From: Paraburkholderia caffeinilytica
GTDB taxonomy: Bacteria > Pseudomonadota > Gammaproteobacteria > Burkholderiales > Burkholderiaceae
Reading direction: 5' to 3'
DNA: 64,000 nucleotides
NCBI RefSeq assembly: GCF_003368325.1
Contig: NZ_CP031467.1
Span: 2,666,001-2,730,000, forward strand
Shown here: piece by piece, positions 29,107 to 38,102 of the stretch
How positions within the stretch are numbered: the first letter of the stretch is position 1
How the letters are laid out: each line of letters starts with the position of its first letter
The notes under the pieces: model-generated
Told to the model about the DNA's origin: nothing
What the model saw: the letters and a program-made list of their open reading frames with translations, nothing else
The model's database searches: none
Translations under genes and position numbers: made by a program

Positions 29107-29445
29107 TTAAGTTTTCCTCTCATTGATGATGGCACGGTACCGCATCTCGGCAATCTTTCTATCGTGCGGGCCTAGCTTCTGCGTTTTCTTCTGGAAGCAA
29201 TGCAACACATACAGCGCTTCCACGAACTTGGTGACATACATCACGCGGTAAATGCCGTCGGTTTCCTTGATGCGGATCTCACGCGTTCCAGCGCCGATCG
29301 AATCAAACGGCTTCCAGTCGTCGGGGTCCAGTCCTGCCTGGATCTTGCCAAGCTGAAATCCGGCCCGGCGACGCGGTTCTTCGGGAAAAACAAGTAAATC
29401 GCGATAGCTGGAGCCCATCCAGCGAATTTCTTTTTCCTGCTCCAT
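29107..29445 (-). CDS. RelE/HigB-type toxin, phage Gp49-like family
   Basis: The 112-residue basic protein matches the Gp49-like (DUF891) toxin family: IRWMGSSYRDLLVFPEEPRRRAG at the start, GTREIRIKETDGIYRVMYVTKF, and ALYVLHCFQKKTQKLG. These RelE-fold toxins cleave mRNA at the ribosome. I choose ATG 29445 because AAAGGTGG lies just upstream; a GTG 6 nt earlier is in frame. It is the promoter-proximal gene of the toxin-antitoxin pair. Confidence 0.86.
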   Translation of the reverse strand: MEQEKEIRWMGSSYRDLLVFPEEPRRRAGFQLGKIQAGLDPDDWKPFDSIGAGTREIRIKETDGIYRVMYVTKFVEALYVLHCFQKKTQKLGPHDRKIAEMRYRAIINERKT

Positions 29446-29465
29446 AACCACCTTTCATGTACAAA

Positions 29466-29494
29466 ATATTATACGTACTTCTCAACCTGGTCAA
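29466..29494 (-). promoter_or_regulatory. promoter/operator of the toxin-antitoxin pair
   Basis: On the minus strand TTGACC (29489-29494) and TAATAT (29466-29471) are spaced 17 nt, a good sigma-70 promoter and AT-rich against the local background. A GTAC...GTAC pair overlaps the -10 and could be the repressor-binding site. The start codon lies 20 nt downstream of the -10. Confidence 0.65.
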
Positions 29495-29567
29495 GTTGTA
29501 TTCGACCCGGCAACGAGTTGTTACGGTACAGAGGCGGTGCAGGGAGCACCATTCGTCCGTTCGGCCA

Positions 29568-29598
29568 ATAAAAAACCCGGCTGAGCGAGCCGGGTTTT
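29568..29598 (-). terminator. intrinsic terminator downstream of the DAHP synthase gene
   Basis: An 11-bp stem (aaaacccggct at 29572-29582 with agccgggtttt at 29588-29598) with loop gagcg is followed, on the minus strand, by a T tract. It lies 46 nt past the end of aroG. Confidence 0.88.
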
Positions 29599-29643
29599 CG
29601 GTGAGCCAACTACAGCGATCGCACGGAAGTGCGCAGAGACCTT

Positions 29644-30717
29644 TTAGTTGCCGCTGCCGCGCGCCACACGCCGTTGCTTGACTGCTTCGGCGAGACCTTC
29701 CAGCACAGCGACGCTTTCGTCCCAACCGATGCAGGCATCGGTGATGCTCTGGCCGTACGTCAGCGCGCAGCCTTCCTGCAGATCCTGACGGCCTGCGATC
29801 AGATGCGATTCCACCATCACGCCGACAATCCGTTCGTCGCCCGAAGCAATCTGACGGCCGATGTCCGCGCACACCGGAATCTGGTTCTCATGTTTCTTCG
29901 AGCTGTTCGCGTGACTCGCGTCGATCATCAGACGCGCGGCAAGACCGGCCTTGCCGATGTCCGCACATGCCGCATTGACGCTGTCCGCGTCGTAGTTCGG
30001 CGTCTTGCCGCCGCGCAGGATGATGTGGCAGTCCTCGTTGCCGGCGGTCGAGACGATCGCCGAGTGGCCGCCCTTGGTGACCGACAGGAAATGGTGCGGC
30101 TGCGAGGCGGCCTTGATCGCGTCGACGGCGATCTTGACGTTGCCGTCCGTGCCGTTCTTGAAGCCGACCGGGCACGAGAGTCCCGACGCCAGTTCGCGGT
30201 GCACTTGCGATTCGGTCGTCCGCGCGCCGATCGCACCCCACGAGATCAGATCGGCGATGTATTGCGGGCTGATCATGTCGAGGTATTCGGTGCCGGCCGG
30301 CAGGCCGAGTTCGTTGATACGCAGCAGCAGTTCGCGTGCGGTGCGCAGGCCGTCGTTGATCTTGAAGCTGTTGTCCATGTGCGGGTCGTTGATGAGACCC
30401 TTCCAGCCCACCGTCGTGCGCGGCTTTTCGAAGTACACCCGCATGACGATTTCGAGCTCACCGGCGAAGCGCTTGCGCTGTTCGACGAGACGCCCGGCGT
30501 ATTCCATCGCCGCCTTCGTATCGTGAATCGAGCACGGTCCGATGATGACGATCAGACGGTCTTCCATGCCGTGCAGAATGCGATGCATTGCATTGCGCGA
30601 GTGGTAGATCACGTCGGACACCGTTTCGTCGCAGGCGAATTCGCGGATCAGGTGAGCGGGCGGCGTGAGTTCTTTCAATTCGCGGATGCGGACATCGTCG
30701 GTGTTGTGCGGGGGCAT
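29644..30717 (-). CDS. aroG: 3-deoxy-7-phosphoheptulonate synthase (class I DAHP synthase)
   Basis: The 357-residue enzyme joins phosphoenolpyruvate and erythrose-4-phosphate as the first step of aromatic synthesis. Signatures are LIVIIGPCSIHD (around residue 60), MRVYFEKPRTTVGWKGLINDP, CPVGFKNGTDG, ILRGGKTPNYD and MIDASHANSSK. The length fits the feedback-inhibited AroF/G/H type; which amino acid inhibits it cannot be told. AGGAGAA lies 9 nt before the ATG. A 13-bp direct repeat upstream may be an operator. Confidence 0.93.
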   Translation of the reverse strand: MPPHNTDDVRIRELKELTPPAHLIREFACDETVSDVIYHSRNAMHRILHGMEDRLIVIIGPCSIHDTKAAMEYAGRLVEQRKRFAGELEIVMRVYFEKPRTTVGWKGLINDPHMDNSFKINDGLRTARELLLRINELGLPAGTEYLDMISPQYIADLISWGAIGARTTESQVHRELASGLSCPVGFKNGTDGNVKIAVDAIKAASQPHHFLSVTKGGHSAIVSTAGNEDCHIILRGGKTPNYDADSVNAACADIGKAGLAARLMIDASHANSSKKHENQIPVCADIGRQIASGDERIVGVMVESHLIAGRQDLQEGCALTYGQSITDACIGWDESVAVLEGLAEAVKQRRVARGSGN

Positions 30718-30773
30718 GCTTGTTCTCCTGAATCGGGTCGTAGCGTGTTCGCGCGGGCAACGAAGGCTGCGAT

Positions 30774-30815
30774 CGGACAACAATCAGGCAGCGATGCCAG
30801 GGCGGACAACAATCA
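30774..30815. repeat. 13-bp direct repeat upstream of the DAHP synthase gene
   Basis: cggacaacaatca occurs exactly at 30774-30786 and again at 30803-30815, 29 nt apart, 57-98 nt upstream of the aroG start. A regulator or a duplication remnant could explain it. This lies in the 403-nt gap 30718-31120, which otherwise holds a terminator and hairpins but no gene. Confidence 0.7.
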
Positions 30816-30854
30816 AAAAGATTTCAACGGCAAAAATTTCAAAGACGTGGGGCG

Positions 30855-30885
30855 AAAAAAAACCGCCAGGCTAGCTGGCGGTTTT
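30855..30885 (-). terminator. intrinsic terminator, probably for tldD
   Basis: An 11-bp stem (aaaaccgccag at 30859-30869 with ctggcggtttt at 30875-30885) has loop gctag and, on the minus strand, ends in a run of T. It is 236 nt downstream of tldD and upstream of aroG. Confidence 0.8.
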
Positions 30886-31062
30886 CGTGAATTCTGAGTG
30901 TCTTGCGTGCACTAACACCCCTCTCGATCCGCCAGCGGTCTGAGATGCCAAAAAAAGTAAAAGTAAAACTTGGCGGACATGGCGAAATAGGTCGCTGGTC
31001 AAAAAGGGTGAGTGACTTTATAACCCGCTCAGGCTCGGCTGACAAGCTGCCGGGTGTAAAAA

Positions 31063-31108
31063 TGCGGAAAATCCGCATACTTCGCACATTCCATGCGCGA
31101 AGTATGCG
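31063..31108 (-). other. two overlapping hairpins just downstream of tldD
   Basis: A 12-bp perfect inverted repeat (cgcatacttcgc 31074-31085, gcgaagtatgcg 31097-31108) overlaps a second hairpin tgcgga-aaa-tccgca (31063-31077). They share cgca (31074-31077), so only one can form at a time. They start 12 nt past the tldD stop. No T tract follows. Confidence 0.6.
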
Positions 31109-31120
31109 TCGGCATCTCAA

Positions 31121-32587
31121 TCAGGCTGTGCCGCCAACCGTCATCTTGTCGATGCGCAGCGTCGGCTGACCGACACCCACCGGCACGCTCTGGCCTTCCT
31201 TGCCGCACACGCCGACGCCCGAATCGAGCTTCATGTCGTTGCCGATCATGCTGACGAATTTGAGCGATTCCGGGCCGCTGCCGATCAGCGTCGCACCCTT
31301 GACCGGGTAGGTGACCTTGCCGTTTTCGATCATGTACGCCTCGGAGGCAGAGAACACGAACTTGCCGTTCGTGATGTCGACCTGACCGCCGCCGAAGTTC
31401 ACCGCGTACAAACCGTTCTTCACGGACGCGATGATTTCCTGCGGGTCTTTGTCGCCGTTGAGCATGTACGTGTTCGTCATGCGCGGCATCGGCAGCGCGG
31501 CATACGATTCGCGGCGCGCATTACCCGTGACCGGCATCTTCATCAGGCGTGCGTTCAGCGTGTCCTGGATGTAGCCCTTCAGGATGCCGTCTTCGATCAG
31601 CGTCGTGCACTGGGTCGGATTGCCTTCGTCGTCGATGTTCAGCGAGCCGCGGCGGTTCGGCAGCGTGCCGTCGTCGACCACCGTCACACCCTTGGCCGCC
31701 ACCTGCTCGCCGATTCGACCCGCGAACGCCGACGATCCCTTGCGGTTGAAGTCGCCTTCGAGGCCGTGGCCGATCGCTTCGTGCAGCAGCACGCCGGGCC
31801 AGCCCGGTCCGAGCACGACCGTCATCGCGCCGGCCGGAGCCGGGCGGGCATCGAGGTTCACGAGCGCGGCATGCACGGCGTCGTCGACATAGCCGGACAG
31901 CACTTCGTCAGTGAAATAGCCATAGTCGAAGCGGCCACCGCCGCCGCCGCTGCCGATTTCTCGGCGGCCATTCTGTTCGGCGATCACCGTGACCGACACG
32001 CGCACGAGCGGACGGATATCGGCGGCGAGCGCGCCGTCGCTGCGTGCCACCAGCACCACGTCGTATTCACCGGCGAGGCCCGCCATCACTTGCTGAATGC
32101 GCGGATCGCGGCCGCGCGCCATCTGTTCGATGCGCTCGAGCAGCTTGACCTTGGCAGTCGCGTCGAGCGAATGCAGCGGATCGGAGGGCAGATACAGATC
32201 GCGCCCGGCGATGCCGGTCAACGATGAGGCCACCTTGATCTTCTGCTTGCCGCCGCCCGCCTTGGCAATCGAACGGGTGGCGAGTGCCGCCTGACGGATC
32301 GCCTCGGGCGACAGATCGTCCGAATACGCGAAGGCCGTACGGTCGCCCGCCACGGCGCGCACGCCGACACCCTGGTCGATGCTGAAGCTGCCCGACTTCA
32401 CGATGCCTTCTTCGAGACTCCACGCTTCGCTGCGCGTGTACTGGAAGTACAGGTCGGCGTAGTCGATCTTGTGCGTGAAGATTTCGGCGAGCGTGCGGGT
32501 GAGCAGGGATTCGTCGAGACCGTAGGGCGTCAGGAGGATGTCCTTGGCGGTGGCGAGATTGCGGATACCGGGTTCGATGATGTTCAT
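31121..32587 (-). CDS. tldD: metalloprotease TldD
   Basis: The 488-residue protein is a TldD/PmbA family zinc protease subunit; with TldE it trims peptides such as microcin or modified precursors. The metal site [11 protein letters not shown] (HExxxH) lies around residue 263. Other conserved parts are [20 protein letters not shown] at the N-terminus and [14 protein letters not shown]. Length is standard. Upstream is the nitrilase-family gene, then yhdP, all on the minus strand, the same order as in many proteobacteria. Confidence 0.95.
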   Translation of the reverse strand: MNIIEPGIRNLATAKDILLTPYGLDESLLTRTLAEIFTHKIDYADLYFQYTRSEAWSLEEGIVKSGSFSIDQGVGVRAVAGDRTAFAYSDDLSPEAIRQAALATRSIAKAGGGKQKIKVASSLTGIAGRDLYLPSDPLHSLDATAKVKLLERIEQMARGRDPRIQQVMAGLAGEYDVVLVARSDGALAADIRPLVRVSVTVIAEQNGRREIGSGGGGGRFDYGYFTDEVLSGYVDDAVHAALVNLDARPAPAGAMTVVLGPGWPGVLLHEAIGHGLEGDFNRKGSSAFAGRIGEQVAAKGVTVVDDGTLPNRRGSLNIDDEGNPTQCTTLIEDGILKGYIQDTLNARLMKMPVTGNARRESYAALPMPRMTNTYMLNGDKDPQEIIASVKNGLYAVNFGGGQVDITNGKFVFSASEAYMIENGKVTYPVKGATLIGSGPESLKFVSMIGNDMKLDSGVGVCGKEGQSVPVGVGQPTLRIDKMTVGGTA

Positions 32588-32680
32588 GCGAAGTATGTTC
32601 TGCTCGATACGAAGGATTCGGTTAGCGCCTGCATCACTATATGAGTGACCGGCGCCGCACTTTCAATGTCAGGCAACAAT

Positions 32681-33571
32681 TCAGCAGCTCAGCACGCGGT
32701 GACGCCAGGCGGGCAGGCTCTGTCGCACCTCGTCGATGCGCGCACGCTCGAGATTGCCGCTCACCACGCCGGCGCTTTCGTCGCGCACCGCGACGATTTC
32801 GCCCCACGGGTCGATCAGCATGCTGTGGCCCCATGTCCGGCGGCCGTTTTCATGTTTGCCGCCTTGCGCGGCGGCCAGCACGTAACACTGGTTTTCGACC
32901 GCCCGGGCGCGCAACAGCATCTCCCAGTGCGCGCGGCCGGTGGTGTACGTGAACGCCGACGGCACCACGATCAGCGCGCAGTCGCCCATGCGCCGGTACA
33001 GCTCCGGAAAGCGCAGATCGTAGCAGACCGACAGGCCGACCCGGCCGAACGGCGCTTCGAAGGTGCGGACCTCGCCGCCGGGGCAGATGGTGCGTGCCTC
33101 GTCGAACGATTCCTCGCCCTTTTCGAAGTTGAACAGATGGATCTTGTCGTAGCGCGCGGCCTCGTGGCCCTGCGGGTCGAACACCAGCGTGGTGTTCAGC
33201 ACGCGCGACGGTTCCTGCGACATCAACGGCAAGGTGCCGCCGATCACCCACACCTTGTGGCGGCGCGCGGCATCGGCGAGAAAGCGCTGGATCGGGCCGT
33301 CCTGGTAGGGCTCGCGCACGGCGAGCTTGTCCGTGTCCTTGAAGCCCATGAAGCAGAAGTATTCGGGCAGCAGGACGAGTTGCGCGCCGTCGGCGGCGGC
33401 CTCAGCGATCAGGCGTTCCGCTTCGGCCAGATTGCGTTCGCGATCCGGCGTGCTCACCATTTGCAGCGCGGCAACGCGGAACGCGCTTTCGGAAGACCCG
33501 CTGGGCGCCGCGCCGGGCGAGGCAGTGGACGAAGCGGCGGACGAAGTTGAAGAGACGTGTGTTTCGCTCAT
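32681..33571 (-). CDS. carbon-nitrogen hydrolase (Nit2/NitA-like, probable deaminated-glutathione amidase)
   Basis: This 296-residue nitrilase-superfamily amidase has the catalytic triad E70 (LVLLPEYF), K143 (RYDKIHLFNF) and C183 (SVCYDLRFPEL). The SxCYDLRFPELYR wording points to the Nit1/Nit2 branch that repairs deaminated glutathione or omega-amides. I start at ATG 33571; the Ser/Ala-rich first 28 residues look disordered, and a clear ribosome site is lacking. It lies between yhdP and tldD. Confidence 0.88.
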   Translation of the reverse strand: MSETHVSSTSSAASSTASPGAAPSGSSESAFRVAALQMVSTPDRERNLAEAERLIAEAAADGAQLVLLPEYFCFMGFKDTDKLAVREPYQDGPIQRFLADAARRHKVWVIGGTLPLMSQEPSRVLNTTLVFDPQGHEAARYDKIHLFNFEKGEESFDEARTICPGGEVRTFEAPFGRVGLSVCYDLRFPELYRRMGDCALIVVPSAFTYTTGRAHWEMLLRARAVENQCYVLAAAQGGKHENGRRTWGHSMLIDPWGEIVAVRDESAGVVSGNLERARIDEVRQSLPAWRHRVLSC

Positions 33572-33694
33572 GAGCGTTTCGAAAAACTCCCGGCAAGGCG
33601 GCGGCGCGAACCGCTGGCGCCGCATACGTCGTTCAGGGCTGGCTGGGGCCGGTGGCGCGGCGCTTTTCTGATCAAACAAAGGGGCGAATCAAGC

Positions 33695-36600
33695 TCAGTG
33701 CGCTTCCACGGTCGAAGCCGGAGCGTCCATCTTACCGCGATCGCTCGTGACCCGCTCGATGTGAGGTTTCGACCACGGACCGGTGATCGCATACTCGCGC
33801 GCAAACGCCGTGGAGACCGATTTGCTGAACGCCAGATCGGCCACCAGCGCACCCAGCCCGAGCAGCGGATTGATCACGGTCGCGGCGATCACGGCGGCGC
33901 CGGCGCTGACGGTCGGCACGATCTGCACGTGCAGATCCTGGGTTTCCTGCGCCAGATCCACCGAGCCCTTCATCTCGGCGCGGGCCGGCGCTGTCACCAT
34001 CTCGAAGTTCTCGGTGCGGCCAATGCCATTGTGGATCTCGCCCGTGCCGGTGACGCGCTCGAACGGCAGTCCTTCGCCGATCACGTCGCGGAAATTGAGC
34101 GTGGCGAAGCGCGCGAGGCTTTGCAGGCTGAGCACGCCCAGCAGTTTCGCGACGCCCGGGTCGACCTTGAGAATCTGTCCGTGGCGCAGATCGACAGCCA
34201 GATTGCCGTTGAGCGTCGGATAGTCGATGGTGGTCGGCCCGCCGCGCCACACGACCTTGCCCGACAGCGTGCCGTTGCCCGCCTTGAGCGTGTGAGGCTG
34301 GCCGAAGCGTTCCAGCAGCGCGCCGGCGTCCTTGATGTCGAGTTTGAAATCGAACACGGTACGGCGCGGCGTCGCTTCGTCGGCGGTATTGCCGAGGCCG
34401 GTCGAGGTGCGCCAGTTCGCGGTGGCGGTCAGCGTGGCGGCGGGGTTGGTGATGTCCAGCTTGTCGAGCTGCCAGACCGGCACGCCGTCTTCCTCGAAGT
34501 TGTGCGCGTCCACCTCGAGCCGGCCGATGTTGCGATCGCGCACGATCAACTCATTGACCACCAGATCGATCGACGGCATGTTCTGCGCCGGCGCCGAAAT
34601 GGCCTGGCCGAGCAGGTCCTTATCCGTGGCCGAAGGGATCACCACACGGGCAAAGCGCGCCTGCAACGTGCCCGGCGATTCCTTGTTGGCGCCCGGCAGC
34701 CAGGAAACGTGGCCCGACACCTGGTTCGATGCGATGTTGGCCTGCCATTTGCCGTCCGCATGCGACGCGCCGACGATCACGCTATCCCAGTGGCGCTTGA
34801 GCAGCGTCAGCGTACCGACGTGCACCGCGAAGCGGCTCGGCAGGAATTGCGCAACGGTCGGATTGGGCGCTACCGGTGCGGCGGTGGCGGCGGGCGCGGG
34901 AGTCGGCGCGTCCTTGTTGCGCATCTGCGTGACAAGCGCGCGCCAGGCATCGGCATCGAACGCTTCGAGATCGACGGCGGCGATCACGCCCTCGGACGGC
35001 AAGTCGGCTGGCTTGTTGACGCCGATCGCCCCGCTCACGACCGTCGGCGGTGTTTTCGGCTCGTAGCGCAGCAGGTAGGTGGCGGCGATCGGGCCGAAGG
35101 TTAGGTCTGCGCGTTCCAGACCGGCCTCGCTTGCATCGGCGAAGGGGCCGACCGCGAAGTGCAGCGGCATCGGGGTGCCGACCGGTTTGTTGAACGGCGC
35201 GGGGAAGTCGAGCGCGAGGCCGCTCAGATCGGAGTTCGCCGTGACTTCCGGCAATCGTCCCTTGGCGCCACGCACGTTGAGCGAGTAAGGCGCGCTGCCG
35301 CTCATGCGCGTCAGCACCTGGGCGGCCGGGCCATGCAGATTCAGGCCGCGTGCGGCATCGACGGCGATATGGCCGCCGAGATCGAGTGCATATGTGCCGT
35401 CCTGCTTCAGGCCGCCATTCGCGTGCACGTCCCCGCCGAGGAACTGGCCCGAGAGCCGGTCGACCTGCGCGGTATGTTCGGTAAAGCGTACCTTGCCGTT
35501 CAGTTGCGACAGCGGCGGCACGTTGTCGACCGTCAAGCGGTTGTTCTGGAAGCCCACTGCGCCTTCCACGGCGATATGCGGCTTCGGCGTGCGCGGCACG
35601 GTCAGTTTGAGCGCCAGCGCGGCGGGTCCTTCGGCGCGCACTTTCTCGGTCTCATGTTGGGTCATGATGCCGAGCGAGCTTTCGTTGACGTAGTCGAGCA
35701 TGTCGGCAAGCGGCCCGCGGCCGTTGCCGTCGATGACCAGGTTGGACGCCTTGGTGCCGAGATCGTCGATCCTGCCGTTCACCCTGTTTAAAGCGACCCG
35801 CTTGTAATGGGCGCGGTCGATATCGAAGCGCAGCACGTTCTCCTTGAGTTCGAACACGCCGTCGATGCCGTCCAGCGGCGGCCACACATTCGGCGTGCCG
35901 TTCTTCATCTTGCGCGGCGGATACGGCGAAGGGTCGAACTTGCCGCCCTTGAACGGCGCGACGATATGAAAGACGCCTGCCTCCGGGGCGCGGGAGTAGG
36001 GGAATTTGGTCAGGTCGCCATGTATTTCGATCGTCGCGCCGCGTGAGACGCCGGCTTGCAACCCATGGCCCAGGTAGATGCGCAGCTTTTCGCTGATGCT
36101 GGTCGGCAGATAGCGGACGATGCGCGTGACCTGCGCGCGCTGGAAGTCGGCCTTCAGGTCGAGCGAGCCGCGCCCATGGCCCGGGTTGCTGTAATCGACG
36201 GTGGCGGTGGCGTCAGCGTCGGCGTTCGAGATGCCGAAATCGGCCAGCTTGACGGTGAAGCCACGGTGATTTTCGCCCGGCGCCTTTGGCGTGATGGTCC
36301 AGTCTGCCCGGCCATGCAGACGGTCGAGTGTCAGGCGCGGGTCGTCGAACACGCCAGGCAGCGTAATCGCCACGTTGGAGGTATTGAGCGTCGCGGTGCC
36401 GTGGTTTTCGTCGGCGTCGACGCTGCCCCACAGGTTTTCGATGCCGGGAATGCCCGCCCGCGGGTGATTCAACGGGGTGAGCCCCGGCGGCGGTTCCTGC
36501 GCGGCAACGCTGATGCCCTGCAGGTCGCCCTTGAAGCGATAACGCTCGATCGGTTCTGCGCCGCTCGGCCGATGGTCGCTGCCCGCTTCGCCGGATTCGG

Positions 36601-37894
36601 GTTTGCCGCGTTCGACTTCGATCACATAGTTCGCCACCATGCCGCGCGGATTGAAGCGCACCAGATTGTTCAGCAGGGGGCGCGGCAACGGCAGCGCGCG
36701 GCTGAATTCGGCGAGGATGCCCAGATCGACGCGGTCGCCTTCGACACTGACGAGTTGCCCATGCTGCAGCGAGGCGGTCCGGTAGCGGCCGTTCAGCGTG
36801 GATAGCGCGAGGGTGCGGGTGAGCGGCGTGCCGTCTTCGAGCGGCGGCTGGCCGAGTTCGGCGTGCAAGTCGTTGAGTTGCAGCGTGTAGTCGCCCTGGC
36901 CGACCTCGACACGCCACGAGAAATTGGCGATCGGCACGACCAGCTTGGGCTGGGTCGGGCGCACCCGCATGGCGACATCCATGCCGGCCAATTGCCCGCT
37001 CGCCGACTTCATGCGGCCATCGGCGAAGTCGGCCCAGATCGCATTGTCGATGCGCCCGGCAAACGTCTCGATCGGGAAATTGATGTAGCGCGCAAGGGTC
37101 GGCAGATCGACCGGACCGGTCGACATATAGACCTGCCCGGCCCAGTTGACCGGCTTGCCGATCGCGGAGAGCCGGGCGTGTTTGAAATGCGTGCGGAAGT
37201 CGATCGGCCCGTGCAGGACATGGCCGTCGGCGGGCGCTTGCAACGCGAGCTGGTGATCGTAGCCGTCGTTGAGAATCGCGATCCGGATGTCGCGCAAGGC
37301 AAGTTCCGGCGCGTCATGCTGGGCATCGCGCCAGCGCAGCACGCCGCCGCGCACCACGATCGCCTGTTGACGCAATAGCCACGTGGACAAGGTGTCGTTG
37401 CCGCTGTGCCGGGTCGGCACCGGCACGCCCGCCACCGAAATCACGCCGTCGCTGCTGCGCGACACCAGCACGTCGGGCTGATCGACGATCAGGCTGGAAA
37501 GCGCGGGATGGAACTGCCAGAGCGACTTCCACGAGAGCGTGGCGGTGGCGTGCGGAATGGTCAGCGCCGCTTTGCCTTCCGGGTCGCGGATGACGATATC
37601 GGTGGCGTCGAGGCCCGGCTGAAAGCCGCTCCAATGCGGCGCCAGCTTGCCGATCGTGAATTGCGTGTGCAGCTTGTCGGAGACGGTGGCTTCGATGCGC
37701 GGCCGGAACGAGTCGATGTGCGGCAGCAGTACGTAGCGCAAACCGAGAAACAGAGCCGCCGCGATGAAATAGAAGGCGAGTGCGAGCGCCAGCACCACGT
37801 GGGACGTCCGATGCAGCACCACGTGGGCGGTTCCGCTCGCGGGCCGGACCTGCCCGGTTTCGTGCGGGTCGGCGGATTCGTTTCGCTCGGACAT
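33695..37894 (-). CDS. yhdP: YhdP family AsmA-like envelope protein
   Basis: At 1399 residues this is the largest gene in the window. An N-terminal transmembrane helix (VVLALALAFYFIAAALFLGLRY, about residues 31-52) anchors a very long periplasmic body rich in beta-strand AsmA/DUF3971 repeats, ending in an AsmA-like C-terminal domain. YhdP proteins bridge the periplasm and move phospholipids to the outer membrane. The start at ATG 37894 (MSERNESADPHETG) is preferred over an in-frame extension of 74 codons. It diverges from glnE. Confidence 0.92.
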   Translation of the reverse strand: MSERNESADPHETGQVRPASGTAHVVLHRTSHVVLALALAFYFIAAALFLGLRYVLLPHIDSFRPRIEATVSDKLHTQFTIGKLAPHWSGFQPGLDATDIVIRDPEGKAALTIPHATATLSWKSLWQFHPALSSLIVDQPDVLVSRSSDGVISVAGVPVPTRHSGNDTLSTWLLRQQAIVVRGGVLRWRDAQHDAPELALRDIRIAILNDGYDHQLALQAPADGHVLHGPIDFRTHFKHARLSAIGKPVNWAGQVYMSTGPVDLPTLARYINFPIETFAGRIDNAIWADFADGRMKSASGQLAGMDVAMRVRPTQPKLVVPIANFSWRVEVGQGDYTLQLNDLHAELGQPPLEDGTPLTRTLALSTLNGRYRTASLQHGQLVSVEGDRVDLGILAEFSRALPLPRPLLNNLVRFNPRGMVANYVIEVERGKPESGEAGSDHRPSGAEPIERYRFKGDLQGISVAAQEPPPGLTPLNHPRAGIPGIENLWGSVDADENHGTATLNTSNVAITLPGVFDDPRLTLDRLHGRADWTITPKAPGENHRGFTVKLADFGISNADADATATVDYSNPGHGRGSLDLKADFQRAQVTRIVRYLPTSISEKLRIYLGHGLQAGVSRGATIEIHGDLTKFPYSRAPEAGVFHIVAPFKGGKFDPSPYPPRKMKNGTPNVWPPLDGIDGVFELKENVLRFDIDRAHYKRVALNRVNGRIDDLGTKASNLVIDGNGRGPLADMLDYVNESSLGIMTQHETEKVRAEGPAALALKLTVPRTPKPHIAVEGAVGFQNNRLTVDNVPPLSQLNGKVRFTEHTAQVDRLSGQFLGGDVHANGGLKQDGTYALDLGGHIAVDAARGLNLHGPAAQVLTRMSGSAPYSLNVRGAKGRLPEVTANSDLSGLALDFPAPFNKPVGTPMPLHFAVGPFADASEAGLERADLTFGPIAATYLLRYEPKTPPTVVSGAIGVNKPADLPSEGVIAAVDLEAFDADAWRALVTQMRNKDAPTPAPAATAAPVAPNPTVAQFLPSRFAVHVGTLTLLKRHWDSVIVGASHADGKWQANIASNQVSGHVSWLPGANKESPGTLQARFARVVIPSATDKDLLGQAISAPAQNMPSIDLVVNELIVRDRNIGRLEVDAHNFEEDGVPVWQLDKLDITNPAATLTATANWRTSTGLGNTADEATPRRTVFDFKLDIKDAGALLERFGQPHTLKAGNGTLSGKVVWRGGPTTIDYPTLNGNLAVDLRHGQILKVDPGVAKLLGVLSLQSLARFATLNFRDVIGEGLPFERVTGTGEIHNGIGRTENFEMVTAPARAEMKGSVDLAQETQDLHVQIVPTVSAGAAVIAATVINPLLGLGALVADLAFSKSVSTAFAREYAITGPWSKPHIERVTSDRGKMDAPASTVEAH

Positions 37895-38102
37895 GCTGCG
37901 GCGGGTGGGCGTATGGTAGTTTTGCGAATTAACGACGAAATGTAACACACGAGAAAGCGTCGGCGGACCTCCGGCAAACCCTTTCTCCATGCCGTCTTGC
38001 GACCCGCGCGAGGCGGCCGGACCCCGCATGGACCCTGCATGGACCGGTGTGTTGCCGCGAACTGAACAACGCTTATAAAGCAACGAGCGAGCCAGACCCT
38101 TG

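Noticed and set aside
38017..38050. gcatggacc repeated twice upstream of glnE, resembling the start of the dispersed hairpin element
   Set aside because: Neither the aagcgct core nor the right arm is present, so it is not counted as a copy.
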